Assembly (NCBI RefSeq): GCF_020687165.1
Contig: NZ_JAJEQC010000007.1
From: Hominenteromicrobium mulieris
GTDB lineage: Bacteria; Bacillota; Clostridia; Oscillospirales; Acutalibacteraceae
Length of the DNA stretch: 64,000 nucleotides
Strand: one strand, 5' to 3'
Shown: piece after piece, positions 52,760-63,531 of the stretch
Layout of the letters: each line of letters starts with the position of its first letter
How positions within the stretch are numbered: the stretch's first letter is position 1
Made by a program: the position numbers and the translations under genes
The notes under the pieces: model-generated
The model's input: the letters and a program-made list of their open reading frames with translations, nothing else
The model's database searches: none
What the model was told of the DNA's origin: nothing

Positions 52760-53602
52760 TCAGTCCTTCGGGACTTTGACCCAGATGCCGGGGGTCTTTT
52801 CGGCTTCCATAAGGGCGCCCCAGGCGCTGATGATGGAGAGCGTCTCGCTGTGCGGGGCGGGGATGGTGCCGTTTTTGAAGAACTCGACGAGCGCCTCAAT
52901 GAAGTGGCGGAAGTAATCGGAGCGAATTTCCAGTACGGAATTTTCCGTGGAGCGCGCAATGTTCATCATGAACGGCGAGCCCTTTGCGTAGCCGGAAAGC
53001 GTTGCGGTGCGGCCGTCCGCAAAGCGCAGAACGCCGGTGTACACCTCGTCGTTTATCAGGTGCATGACTTCCGTCGCGGGAGCCTGCATCATCATGAAGA
53101 TCGGCTCCAGCTGGTGGATGGCGTAATCCTCAAAACCGTTCGGGCCCCATGCATTGACACCCTTGATGTTCGTTTTATCCGCTGCCTGATACTCCTCCGC
53201 AAAACGCAGCGCGGAAGACGACCAGCACGGCGTGCCACTCTGCTCGGCAAGATCGAGCATACGCTTTGCAGCGAAGTGATCCGGTGCGAAGGTTTTATCC
53301 ACATAGCAGCGCTTGCCGGAGCGCAGCGCGAGGTTTGCGAGTTCTTCGTGCTTTTTCGGGTCGCGCGGGGCGAGCACGAGCAGAACATCGCTCTTTTCGA
53401 TGAGCTCCTCCTGCGTCATCATGCGGGTGAGACCGTATTTTTCGCACCATGCGTCCGTTGTGAGGCCGCCCTCGGGGCTGTCGATTTCAGCCCAGGCGTA
53501 CACGGCTTCTACCTCGCCGTTTGAGTAATCGTGCAGCATGTGAACGTAGTTATTGGCGTGCCACTCGTCTAAATAGTAATCGATAAAACCGACTTTGATC
53601 AT
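52760..53602 (-). CDS. Gfo/Idh/MocA-type oxidoreductase, short form
   Basis: A 280-aa protein. IKVGFIDYYLDEWHANNYVH begins the Rossmann domain but the usual GxGxxG is replaced by GFIDYYLDEW. VLLVLAPRDPKKHEELANLA and GKRCYVDKTFAPDHFAAKRM correspond to the later part, with DK in place of the EKP motif. The C-terminal domain is shortened, with DYAIHQLEPIFMMMQAPATE. The altered nucleotide and catalytic motifs suggest a divergent or non-oxidoreductase role. ATG 53602 follows AAAGGAG; the longer frame continues through the terminator of the atp operon and is not credible. Confidence 0.75.
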   Translation of the reverse strand: MIKVGFIDYYLDEWHANNYVHMLHDYSNGEVEAVYAWAEIDSPEGGLTTDAWCEKYGLTRMMTQEELIEKSDVLLVLAPRDPKKHEELANLALRSGKRCYVDKTFAPDHFAAKRMLDLAEQSGTPCWSSSALRFAEEYQAADKTNIKGVNAWGPNGFEDYAIHQLEPIFMMMQAPATEVMHLINDEVYTGVLRFADGRTATLSGYAKGSPFMMNIARSTENSVLEIRSDYFRHFIEALVEFFKNGTIPAPHSETLSIISAWGALMEAEKTPGIWVKVPKD

Positions 53603-53751
53603 GCTTTTGACTCCTTTAAACTGAATTTCAATACAACTTTCCGGCGTACTTTTCCGCCGGTATTCGCGTTCATTATAGCACATTCCGCCGTTTTGTACCG
53701 CAGTTTTTGCGAAATTTCGAAAGTTCATGAAAAAAGCAAACCCTTTGTGTG

Positions 53752-53799
53752 AAATATGCAAAAAGCGTCCCGAATGCTCGGAACGCTTTTTGCATATTT
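53752..53799 (-). terminator. Intrinsic terminator of the atp operon
   Basis: Very long stem AAATATGCAAAAAGCGT / ACGCTTTTTGCATATTT with further CCG/CGG pairs near the loop; begins 26 bp past atpC. Its T-rich side is followed by CACAC, so termination probably relies on the internal T run. Confidence 0.75.
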
Positions 53800-53825
53800 G
53801 GAAATTCGGTGTGGTTTTTGCCGCC

Positions 53826-54232
53826 TTATCTCGCGTTTTTCTTGACGCGCAGGCGGTTGATGGCGCGGGCAAGGTTCGCCTGCGCAGTGCGGTATTCGCG
53901 CACGCTGCGCTTTTGGAGGATGGCCTCCTTCGCCTCATCGGCGGCGCGCTGTGCACGTTTGGCATCGATCTCTTCCGGGTACTCGGCGGAGTCTACAAGC
54001 ACGAGGATATCGTTGCCCTCGACCTTCACCATGCCCTCGGAAACGGCAGCGGTGCGCCACTCCTTACCCGGTGCGCGGTAAGAGAGCACGCCCGGCACGA
54101 CGGCGGAGATCATATTGCTGTGACCCGCCAGAATGCCGTACTGGCCGACCGTTGTGGGCACGACAAGCGACTCGCACTCTCCCTCGAAAAAGACCTTATC
54201 GGCTTCAAGCAGGTGCATCTGAAATGTACGCA

Positions 54233-54233
<1 letters not shown>
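53826..54233 (-). CDS. atpC: ATP synthase F1 epsilon subunit
   Basis: A 135-aa subunit. The N-terminal beta barrel has FQMHLLEADKVFFEGECESL, then VVPTTVGQYGILAGHSNMIS and VSEGMVKVEGNDILVLVDSA. The C-terminal two-helix hairpin (EEIDAKRAQRAADEAKEAIL onward) is present, so the inhibitory conformation is possible. It binds gamma and the c ring in the central stalk. Its start overlaps the atpD stop by one base. Confidence 0.95.
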
Positions 54234-55641
<1,408 letters not shown>

Positions 55642-55645
<4 letters not shown>

Positions 55646-56541
55646 GCTTCCTTCCTGTGTTTTTGACGCTGTGCCTTCGCACCGGCGGAGACCTCTGTAA
55701 TCTCCTGCGTGATGGCAGCCTGACGCACGCGGTTATACTGCAAGGAAAGCTCTGCGAGGAGCTTTTCCGCGTTGCTGTTGGCGGAATCCATCGCCGTCAT
55801 GCGGGCATTTTGCTCGCTGCAGAAGCTATCGATGAGGGCACTGTAAATAAAGCCCGAAACGTAGCTTTGCATGATGTTGTTGAGAACCGCCTGCACGGAG
55901 GGCACAAACTCGAACGGCGTGGTGACCGCCTTTTCCACCGTATCCGTCTGGAAATAGGCGCGGTGGAACGGCAGCAGACGCGTGCAGTGTGCAGAGGACG
56001 TGAGGCTGTTCTCCATATCGGTATAAATGACAAAAATCTTCTTAAAATCCCCGCGGTCGTAGCCCTCGAGCAGGATGTCGCAAATTTCTCTCGCGCGCTG
56101 CATGGTGGGGTTCTGTGCCGTATAGAGGAAGCTGTGCTCCATGGGGATATTGTGCTGCGTAAAGAAGTGGCGGCCATATTCGCCTACAACGTAGAGCTTC
56201 GTGTCGGGATGCTCATCGAGCATGTGCATAACTTCCTTGATGACGTTCTGGTTGTATGCGCCCGCGAGGCCCTTATCCGCCGTGATGACGAGGCACGCGT
56301 AGGTGCCCTCCAGCGGCGGCTCGCCCTCGGGGGGGTAGAAATAGCGGCTGTCCACGTCGTTCTGGGTACGGAAAATACGCTTGATCTCCGTGCGCAGCGC
56401 CTCGAAATACGGGCGCGTGCGGTCCAAATCGTTGCGTGCTTTGCGCAGCTTTGTGGAAGCGATAAGATACATGGCGTTTGTGATTTTACGCGTATCCTTA
56501 ACGCTTTCGATTCTGGTTTTAATCTCTTTTGTATTAGCCAT
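55642..56541 (-). CDS. atpG: ATP synthase F1 gamma subunit
   Basis: A 299-aa rotor shaft subunit. The N-terminal helix ANTKEIKTRIESVKDTRKIT then NAMYLIASTKLRKARNDLDR, the Rossmann-like middle with ADKGLAGAYNQNVIKEVMHM, and the C-terminal AMDSANSNAEKLLAELSLQY followed by NRVRQAAITQEITEVSAGA are all typical. Normal length. 24 bp separate it from atpA. Confidence 0.96.
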
Positions 56542-56565
56542 AGCGAAAACCGCCTTTCCGAGCGC

Positions 56566-58323
56566 TTACGCGTTCTGCGGGTTTTCCGCCTTGTACTTTT
56601 CGAGGAATTCCTTCGCGACTTTCAAAATCTCTTCGCGGTCGGAGTCGGAAAGCTGACCGGTGGTATCGACACGGCGGCAGACATCGCTCATATTCTCCTC
56701 GGCGTACTTGATAAGCTCCGTGTGGAAACGACCCATATCGTCAAGCGGGACGTCCTGCATGACGTGGTGCAGGGCGGAGACGAGCGTGATGACCTGATCG
56801 TGCTGACTCATCGGATGGTACTGCGGCTGACGCAGCAGACGCATAAGGCTCTGACCGTAGGTGAGCTGACGCTTTGTGGTCTCGTCGAGGTCGCTGGAGA
56901 ACTGGGTGAAAACTTCCATTTCGCGGTACTGGGCAAGGTCCAGACGGATGCCGCCCGCTGCCTTTTTCATGGCCTTTGTCTGGGCATCGCCGCCGACACG
57001 GGAAACCGAAAGACCGACGTTAACAGCCGGACGCTGGCCGGAGAAGAACAGGTCGCTCTCAAGGAAGATCTGACCGTCTGTGATGGAAATAATGTTCGTC
57101 GGGATGTAAGCGGAAACGTCGCCCGCCTGCGTTTCAACAATCGGCAATGCCGTCATGCTGCCGCCGCCGAGTGCATCGGAAAGATGCGCGGAACGCTCCA
57201 ACAAACGGGAATGCAGGTAGAAAACGTCACCCGGATACGCTTCACGACCCGGGGAACGCTCCAAAAGCAGGCTCAGTGCACGGTACGCAATGGCGTGCTT
57301 TGAAAGGTCATCGTACACGATGAGGACATCTCTGCCCTGATACATGAAGTGCTCGCCGAGTGCGCAGCCGGCATACGGTGCGATGTATTGCAAGGAAGCC
57401 GAGTCACTGGCAGATGCGTTGACGACGATGGTGTAATCCATGGCGCCGCGGCGCTTTAAGGTCTCCACAAGCTGTGCAACGGAGCTGGACTTCTGACCGA
57501 TGGCGACATAGATGCAAACGACGTTCTTGCCCTTCTGGTTCAAAATGGTATCGAGCGCGACGGCGGTTTTACCGGTCTGGCGGTCGCCGATGATAAGCTC
57601 ACGCTGGCCGCGGCCAATCGGGAACATGGAATCGATGGCGAGAAGGCCGGTTTCCATAGGCGCGTTGACCGGCTGGCGGTCGACGATGCCCGGTGCGGGG
57701 CACTCGATGGGGCGGTAGCCCTCGGCGCTGATGTCACCCTTGCCGTCGATCGGCGTGCCGAGTGCATCGACAACACGGCCGAGGAAGCCGTCGCCGACCG
57801 GGATACCGGCGGTCTTGCCGCTTCTGCGCACAAGGCTGCCCTCGGTGATCTCGGCATCGTCGCCAAAGAGGACGCAGCCGATCTCATTGCGGCGCAGATC
57901 CTGCACCATGCCCTTAACGCCGGAGGAGAACAGGAGAATCTCGCCGTAGGCGGCATGCTCAAGGCCACTGACAACGGCGATCTCATCGCCAACGGTGAGA
58001 ACCGTACCGGTCTCTTCCGCTTCTGCGGACGGGGTAAAATCTTCAACGGCTTCCTTCATCAGCGGAATGACGGAATCGCTGCCGGACTTTAACGCCTTTA
58101 GCTTTTCTTCAAACTGGCGCAGACGGCTTTTGAGGCTCCAATCGTACACATCGGTGCCGACGGTAAGCGTGAAGCCGTTCAGCATTTTATCTTCTTCAAA
58201 GGTGAGCGGAATCTCACAGCCATAGGTACGCAGCAGGAATTCCGCAAAGCGCTTTTCCTGTTCGGCATCCGGGCGGCGGCTGCCGCGGAGAACGGCTACG
58301 GCCTTTTCATCTGCATTACGCAT
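56566..58323 (-). CDS. atpA: ATP synthase alpha subunit fused to a C-terminal delta domain
   Basis: A 585-aa protein, about 80 residues longer than a usual alpha. Residues about 15-80 (DAEQEKRFAEFLLRTYGCEI, then TVGTDVYDWSLKSRLRQFEE) match the C-terminal domain of delta (AtpH), which binds subunit b. From about residue 90 the alpha subunit follows: GEIVEV-like strand TGTVLTVGDEIAVVSGLEHA, P-loop GDRQTGKTAVALDTIL, VYDDLSKHAIAYRALSLLLE, and C-terminal helices. There is no separate atpH in the operon: atpF overlaps this start by 8 nt. The six-helix N-terminal domain of delta, which normally grips the alpha N-termini, is absent. ATG 58323 follows GAGAGGGGAG. Confidence 0.9.
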   Translation of the reverse strand: MRNADEKAVAVLRGSRRPDAEQEKRFAEFLLRTYGCEIPLTFEEDKMLNGFTLTVGTDVYDWSLKSRLRQFEEKLKALKSGSDSVIPLMKEAVEDFTPSAEAEETGTVLTVGDEIAVVSGLEHAAYGEILLFSSGVKGMVQDLRRNEIGCVLFGDDAEITEGSLVRRSGKTAGIPVGDGFLGRVVDALGTPIDGKGDISAEGYRPIECPAPGIVDRQPVNAPMETGLLAIDSMFPIGRGQRELIIGDRQTGKTAVALDTILNQKGKNVVCIYVAIGQKSSSVAQLVETLKRRGAMDYTIVVNASASDSASLQYIAPYAGCALGEHFMYQGRDVLIVYDDLSKHAIAYRALSLLLERSPGREAYPGDVFYLHSRLLERSAHLSDALGGGSMTALPIVETQAGDVSAYIPTNIISITDGQIFLESDLFFSGQRPAVNVGLSVSRVGGDAQTKAMKKAAGGIRLDLAQYREMEVFTQFSSDLDETTKRQLTYGQSLMRLLRQPQYHPMSQHDQVITLVSALHHVMQDVPLDDMGRFHTELIKYAEENMSDVCRRVDTTGQLSDSDREEILKVAKEFLEKYKAENPQNA

Positions 58324-58813
58324 TCGGCTCTCCCCTCTCTGCCTGATCGAGGAACGCGTCATACGGATCGCCGTCTTTATAAACAAGCTTCTTGGTCGCT
58401 TCCATAGCGAGCTCGGTAAGCTCCTTCTGTGCGTCTGCGATCATCTTATCATGTACACGGGCAGCATCCTTCTGCGCATCGGCGACGATCTTATCCGCCT
58501 GTGCATGGGCATCGGAAAGCTGCTGCTGTACGCTGCGGTCGAGCTCTTTCTGCGCTTCGGTTCTCTTTGCGCTGATCTCGCCCTCAACGGACTTGAGCTG
58601 CTCCTGATAATCCGCCTTGATCTTTTCGGCGGAATCGAGTTCACTTTGGGCCTTCTGTGCCATTTCGGCATAATGCGCTTCGCGCTTTGCCATGAAGTTC
58701 TTGACCGGCTTGTACAAAAGGAAATACAGGCCGCCGAACAAAATGACGAAATTCAGTACATGCAGCAAAATCTGCTGCCAATCAATATTCAGTGGGATGT
58801 TCACGATCTGCAC
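58316..58813 (-). CDS. atpF: ATP synthase Fo subunit b
   Basis: A 165-aa subunit with one N-terminal membrane helix (LLHVLNFVILFGGLYFLLYK) and then a long charged coiled coil that forms the peripheral stalk. The KPVKNFMAKREAHYAEMAQK junction is typical. Its C-terminus would contact the delta domain, which here is attached to alpha. It overlaps atpA by 8 nt and follows atpE by 6 nt. Confidence 0.94.
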   Translation of the reverse strand: MQIVNIPLNIDWQQILLHVLNFVILFGGLYFLLYKPVKNFMAKREAHYAEMAQKAQSELDSAEKIKADYQEQLKSVEGEISAKRTEAQKELDRSVQQQLSDAHAQADKIVADAQKDAARVHDKMIADAQKELTELAMEATKKLVYKDGDPYDAFLDQAERGEPNA

Positions 58814-58819
58814 TCTCCT

Positions 58820-59212
58820 TTACAGGACGAAGATGATGAGGATAACAACGAGCAGGGCATAAATGATGGCCGTCTCGATAAAGACGAGGCCGAGCATGAG
58901 GGTGGTACGAATCTTGCTTTCAGCCTCCGGCTGACGTGCGATGCCCTCAACAGCCTTACCTGCGGAGAGGCCCATACCGACTGCACCGCCGGCGGCTGCA
59001 ATACCGACTGCAATAGCGGAAGCAAGTGCCTTAAGGCCGGTTGTGCTGTCTGCGGTGGTGGCTGCAGCTTCTACTGCGGTTTCGGCTGTTGCCGTGGTGG
59101 TTGCGGCATCACCGTTTGTTGCGGCGAATACCGGAATGGAGATGGCGAGGATGGCGATGACTGCCAGCAGAATGATGGCAAGCTTCTTTAACTTTCTCTG
59201 TTTTGCGTTCAT
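58820..59212 (-). CDS. atpE: ATP synthase c subunit with N-terminal signal-peptide-like extension
   Basis: A 130-aa c subunit; typical ones are 70-90. Residues 1-31 are a signal-peptide-like segment (KKLAIILLAVIAILAISIPV, then FAATNG), followed by an Ala/Thr-rich linker (about 32-57). The c hairpin then runs: ALASAIAVGIAAAGGAVGMG, the polar loop KAVEGIARQPEAESKIR and the second helix with the ion-binding Glu in VFIETAIIYALLV. The Gln of Na+-type c subunits is Met here, so proton coupling is more likely. The extension would need removal or a third helix. Start codon ATG 59212 follows GGAGG. Confidence 0.9.
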   Translation of the reverse strand: MNAKQRKLKKLAIILLAVIAILAISIPVFAATNGDAATTTATAETAVEAAATTADSTTGLKALASAIAVGIAAAGGAVGMGLSAGKAVEGIARQPEAESKIRTTLMLGLVFIETAIIYALLVVILIIFVL

Positions 59213-59231
59213 GATATTTTCCCTCCGTAGG

Positions 59232-60062
59232 TTAATTTTCAGCTTCTGCTTTTACTTTTTTCTTTTTCGGTTCCTGCTTCTCGGAAACCTCGCCGAAATA
59301 GAGCGCGACGAGCATCGTCAAAACATATGCCTGAATGAGCGCGTGCAGCAGCGTGAACATAACGCCCACGATGACCGGCAGCACAAAGCTCAGATTCACA
59401 TAATAATACACAAGCTCCGTAACGAGCAGGCCGCTTAAAAGCGCACCGAACAGACGGAAGCTCATGGAAATCGGCAGCGAGAACTCCTTTAAAGTGCTGC
59501 CCACGCCTTTGAAGCCGTTATACGCGATACCGCCGCCCAGAATGACGAGGTACGAGAAGCAGCCCATGGCGATGGCGGCGTTGACATCGGACAGCGGCGC
59601 CGGAAGCGTGATGGGCGAGCCCTCCGTTGTGATAGCCTGAATGCCGAACAGTTCAAAGAGCGTACCGATGAAAATGTACGCGCCGGCCGTGAAGATGTAC
59701 GCACCGAGGAAGCCGCTGCGCCCCGGGCTGTTGGACTTAGCCATGCCGTCGAACAGGTCTACCGCCTGCTCAAGGAGCATCTGGAACTTTCCGGGCACCA
59801 TCTTAAAGCGCGGAATGACGAAAATGCGCACGATGACCGCAAACACCAGCAAGATGCCCGAGACCACCATGGCGGAGATCAACGCCGGGTTGACATCTTT
59901 GATGCCAAAGAGGCTGATTCTGTTCGTCTCATGCAGAACCGCGTCACGCATGGTCACCTGAATCGTTTCGGTCTTCTGCACCGAAGGAACCAGAATGCTT
60001 GCGACGAGCAGCACCACAATAGCGCAGATCCACAAAGCCAGCTTTGTTTTCTTTGCTTTCAT
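59232..60062 (-). CDS. atpB: ATP synthase Fo subunit a
   Basis: A 276-aa membrane subunit with five to six helices. The essential arginine lies in SMSFRLFGALLSGLLVTELV; the last helices include VIVGVMFTLLHALIQAYVLT with the conserved Gln. The N-terminal segment KLALWICAIVVLLVASILVP is the first helix, and the C-terminus is a lysine-rich tail. It forms the half-channels beside the c ring. First gene of the operon. Confidence 0.95.
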   Translation of the reverse strand: MKAKKTKLALWICAIVVLLVASILVPSVQKTETIQVTMRDAVLHETNRISLFGIKDVNPALISAMVVSGILLVFAVIVRIFVIPRFKMVPGKFQMLLEQAVDLFDGMAKSNSPGRSGFLGAYIFTAGAYIFIGTLFELFGIQAITTEGSPITLPAPLSDVNAAIAMGCFSYLVILGGGIAYNGFKGVGSTLKEFSLPISMSFRLFGALLSGLLVTELVYYYVNLSFVLPVIVGVMFTLLHALIQAYVLTMLVALYFGEVSEKQEPKKKKVKAEAEN

Positions 60063-60505
60063 TGTTTTTCCCTTTCTTTCTCAAAATTTTACCTTCCATT
60101 TCAATATCACCGGGCAAAAATTCCCCCTTCAGCGCTGCGCCCCAAAAGGGCACACGACCGCATCTTTCGCCGCTGTGAACAGCAGCAACAAGACACGGTC
60201 ACAAGAGCACACGTTTTTGTTGACATTGACCAAATATCTTGTTACTTTTTTGTAAACTGTATTTGGAAGCATCTGTATTATACGCACATTAAATCGAATT
60301 GTAAAATGTTATATTGACATATCTACTATTTCATTTTTGATATTTTAGTAAGCTGTATGGAATTTCATTATGCCGTGCGCTATTTTTCTCTTTACGAATA
60401 AAAACAAGATGGAACGGCGCGCGGGAAAAGTCAGGCTTTTTCAACTTGACAGGGGCTTTCCCCTTGTTTTATACTGGAGAAAACGGATGGAAACGGGGAG
60501 ACAAT
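60063..60505. promoter_or_regulatory. Divergent intergenic region between atpB and the amidohydrolase gene
   Basis: 443 bp without a gene. Leftward: TTTACA (60300-60305 on the minus strand), 17 bp, TATAAT (60277-60282), the likely atp promoter with a leader of about 210 nt. Rightward: TTGACA (60446-60451), 17 bp, TTATAC (60469-60474), for the amidohydrolase. Between them is AT-rich sequence with no further feature that I recognise. Confidence 0.7.
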
Positions 60506-62095
60506 ATGCGGACGGTTTATAAAAACGGCACGATTTACACGGGAAACGGCTTTGTGACGGATTTTGCGGTGGAAAACGGGAAATTCTGCTTTGTGGGCGA
60601 GACGGATAAAGCCACGGCAGATGAAGTAGTCGATTTAGGCGGAAAATTCGTCTGCGCGGGGTTTAATGACTCACACATGCATGTGCTGAACCTCGGCAAT
60701 GTGCTGACAATGGCGAACCTCGGCGCGCACACGACGTCTTTAAAGGAGATGCTCGACTGTCTGCGCACCTATATAAAGGAAACGGGCGTAACACCCGGCA
60801 CGTGGGTGCAGGGGCGCGGCTTTAACCACGATTATTTTGCAGACGAGCGCCGCTTTCCGACGCGGTGGGATTTGGATTCTGTCTCTACCGAACACCCGAT
60901 CTGCATTACGCGGGCATGCGGGCACATCTGCGTAGTGAACTCGAAGGCGCTGGAAGTGTTGGGCATTACGAAGGACACGCCGCAAGTGGCGGGCGGCAGC
61001 TTTGCTTTAGATGAAAACGGCGAGCCGAACGGGCAGTTTTTTGAAAACGCCGTAGCGGTGGTGTACGCGGGCATTCCGGAGCCGGATGAGGCGCAGCTGT
61101 GTGCAATGCTGCGCGCCTCCTGCAAGCGGCTGAACCGTTACGGCATCACCTCTTGCCAAAGCGACGACTACGAGACGTTCCCCGGTGTGCCGTATGAGAC
61201 GGTGCAGAAGCTTTTGAGAACGCCGGGGCTGATGACGGTGCGCGTGAATGAGCAGGCACAGTTTACGAACGTAGAGGCGCTTTCTGAATATATCGAGAGC
61301 GGCGATGCGTATTTTGAAGGCGATATGTTCCGCGCGGGACCGCTGAAGATCATCTCGGACGGCTCGCTCGGCGCACGCACAGCGTGTTTAAGCCGCCCGT
61401 ATGCGGACGATGAGAACGCACGCGGCATTCCGCTATACACGAATGCGGAGTTGAACGGGCTTATCTCTCTTGCGAACGAAAAGGGACTTTCCGTTGCGGT
61501 ACACGCCATCGGCGACGGGGCGCTCGACAATGTATTGGACGCTTACGAAAAGGCGCTTCATGAGCACCCGCGCGACGACCACCGACATGGCATCGTACAC
61601 TGCCAGATTGTGCGGCGTGACCAGATTGAGCGCATGAAGAAATTAAAGCTGCGCGTGAATTTGCAGTCGATCTTCCTCGACTACGACACGCACATTGTGC
61701 GCGAGCGTGTGGGCGATGAATTGGCGGGCACGAGTTACCCGGCTAAGGCGCTTCTGAACGCGCGCATTCCGTTCTCGAACGGCTCGGACGCGCCGGTGGA
61801 GGAGCCGAACGTGATGCGCGGCATGGAGTGCGCGGTGACGCGGCGAAGCATTGGCTCGACGGACGCACCGTATCGCCCGGAGGAAGCGCTGACGGTACGG
61901 GAGGCCATCGACTCGTTTACAAAAAGCGGCGCGGTGGCATCATTCGAGGAAGGCAAAAAGGGCGAGATTGCAAACGGACAGCTTGCGGACTTTGTGGTGC
62001 TTTCCGAAGATCCGTTCAAGGCGGACGTCAACACGCTGCACCGTATTGAAGCCGAGGCGACGTATTTGGGCGGCAAATGCGTTTACAAAAAATAA
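60506..62095 (+). CDS. Amidohydrolase, YtcJ-like
   Basis: A 529-aa metal-dependent hydrolase. Metal ligands: HxH in CAGFNDSHMHVLNLGNVL; the later His residues in VAVHAIGDGALDNVLDAYEK and HGIVHCQIVRRDQIERMKK; and Asp in IPFSNGSDAPVEEPNVMRGM. Composite beta domains at both ends (VYKNGTIYTGNG at the front, ANGQLADFVVLSEDPF at the back) match YtcJ-like enzymes, whose physiological substrates are mostly unknown. ATG 60506 follows GGGGAG; its promoter lies inside the longer upstream frame. Confidence 0.9.
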   Translation: MRTVYKNGTIYTGNGFVTDFAVENGKFCFVGETDKATADEVVDLGGKFVCAGFNDSHMHVLNLGNVLTMANLGAHTTSLKEMLDCLRTYIKETGVTPGTWVQGRGFNHDYFADERRFPTRWDLDSVSTEHPICITRACGHICVVNSKALEVLGITKDTPQVAGGSFALDENGEPNGQFFENAVAVVYAGIPEPDEAQLCAMLRASCKRLNRYGITSCQSDDYETFPGVPYETVQKLLRTPGLMTVRVNEQAQFTNVEALSEYIESGDAYFEGDMFRAGPLKIISDGSLGARTACLSRPYADDENARGIPLYTNAELNGLISLANEKGLSVAVHAIGDGALDNVLDAYEKALHEHPRDDHRHGIVHCQIVRRDQIERMKKLKLRVNLQSIFLDYDTHIVRERVGDELAGTSYPAKALLNARIPFSNGSDAPVEEPNVMRGMECAVTRRSIGSTDAPYRPEEALTVREAIDSFTKSGAVASFEEGKKGEIANGQLADFVVLSEDPFKADVNTLHRIEAEATYLGGKCVYKK

Positions 62096-62119
62096 AACGA
62101 TGAAAATTCCGGGTAAGGC

Positions 62120-62147
62120 TTGTCTTTGCCCGGTTTTCGTTTATAAT
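62120..62147 (+). promoter_or_regulatory. Promoter of the MFS transporter gene
   Basis: TTGTCT (62120-62125), 16-bp spacer, TATAAT (62142-62147), 54 bp before the start. Confidence 0.55.
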
Positions 62148-62201
62148 GGATAGGGCGCGTGTATTCGGTGCGCCGCTTATTTTTCTCAGGGGAGAACATC
62201 T

Positions 62202-63521
62202 ATGGGTAAATTTACATTTCATCCTGTCAAATCGCTGCAGTCTGATCCGAAACTGCGCATGCTGTGCCTTTTCGGCATTGAGGGCTTTTTATTGCAGTAT
62301 GCCGTTTCGCTTTACACGCTGGCGAACAATTTGTATGCGACGAATCTTGGCGCGACGGACACGCAGATCGGCCTTGTGCAGATGGTGCCGAACATGGTGG
62401 CGGGCATCTGTATGATTCCGGTGGGATTCCTTGCGAACCGTACGAAGACGAGCCGCACGGTACCGTTCGTGCTGGCGCTGTTTTTGAGCGCGGCGTATTT
62501 TGCTTACGGCTCTGTGCCGCTGTTCGGCGAGCACCGCATGACGGCATTTTTTGTGTTTCTCGGCATGACGGTGGGCGGCATTGCGCTGTATAACGCGCAG
62601 TGGCAGACATTCTTCGGTGACGCGGTGGAGCCGGGCCTGCGCAACAGCGTGTTCACGTTCCGCAGCCGGTGTCTGTTCTTTGTGGGCATTGTGGTGCCGC
62701 TTTTGTGCGGCAATGTCATGACGCTGATGCCAGACACCGAGGGAAAGCTCATTGTGCTGCGCATTTTCTTTTATATTGCAGGCGTATGCATGCTTTTGCA
62801 GGCGCTTGTGCTGCGCCGCATCCCCTGTCCGCCGCGCAAGGCGGAAGAAAAGCAGGAGATGGGACTGAAAATGTTCCCGGAAGCTTTGAACCAGATGGTA
62901 CACAGCAAGCCGTTCCGCGGCTTTTTCATCTGCATCATGCTGTTTTACCTTTCGTGGCACCTGGACTGGAGCCTTTGGTACATAGCGGAGACAAAATATG
63001 CCGGCATGAACGAAGCGCAGCTGAGCTTTTTTCAGGCTTTGTGTTCCATTTGCCAGATGATCTTCATCGGCTTTTTCTCGAAACTGTGCCGCCGCAAATC
63101 CGAGCATTTTACAATCATTTTTGTGTGCGCAGGCCTGCTGCTCTGCCCCATTACGGTGGCTTCTATGACGTTGCTGCCGCAAAGCGTGCGTATGCCGTAC
63201 TTTATGATTCTGGCGCTCATCGGCAACATTCCGCAGGGTGCGACGAACATGTGCGTGGTGCAGCTACTTTTGCAGGCGACGCCGAAAAAGAACCGCGCGC
63301 TTATCATCAGCATTTACACGCTGTTTGTAACGCTGAGCAACTCGCTTCTGCCGTTCTTCGGCGTTTCGGTCTACACGGCGCTCGGCGCGAACGACACGGC
63401 AATCTTCACGGTGAACGTGATCGAATCTGCGGCACGCTTTGGGGTGCTGATTATGATGATCCTCCGTTACCGCATGATGAAGCGTCGCGGCGACTTGTTC
63501 CGCCCGCTGTGCGAGGAGTAA
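62202..63521 (+). CDS. Major facilitator superfamily transporter
   Basis: A 439-aa membrane protein with about twelve helices, for example LCLFGIEGFLLQYAVSLYTL, FVLALFLSAAYFAYGSVPLF and FFYIAGVCMLLQALVLRRIP. The loop between helices 2 and 3 has GFLANRTKTSRTV, the MFS motif A position. The amphipathic middle loop is PCPPRKAEEKQEMGLKMFPE. The substrate is not determinable. ATG 62202 follows GGGGAG. The downstream DUF3783 gene begins 10 nt after its stop. Confidence 0.85.
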   Translation: MGKFTFHPVKSLQSDPKLRMLCLFGIEGFLLQYAVSLYTLANNLYATNLGATDTQIGLVQMVPNMVAGICMIPVGFLANRTKTSRTVPFVLALFLSAAYFAYGSVPLFGEHRMTAFFVFLGMTVGGIALYNAQWQTFFGDAVEPGLRNSVFTFRSRCLFFVGIVVPLLCGNVMTLMPDTEGKLIVLRIFFYIAGVCMLLQALVLRRIPCPPRKAEEKQEMGLKMFPEALNQMVHSKPFRGFFICIMLFYLSWHLDWSLWYIAETKYAGMNEAQLSFFQALCSICQMIFIGFFSKLCRRKSEHFTIIFVCAGLLLCPITVASMTLLPQSVRMPYFMILALIGNIPQGATNMCVVQLLLQATPKKNRALIISIYTLFVTLSNSLLPFFGVSVYTALGANDTAIFTVNVIESAARFGVLIMMILRYRMMKRRGDLFRPLCEE

Positions 63522-63531
63522 GGAGAAACGT

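Noticed and set aside
53603..53965. N-terminal extension of the Gfo/Idh-like protein
   Set aside because: The extra 121 codons pass through the atp terminator and into atpC antisense; ATG 53602 has AAAGGAG.
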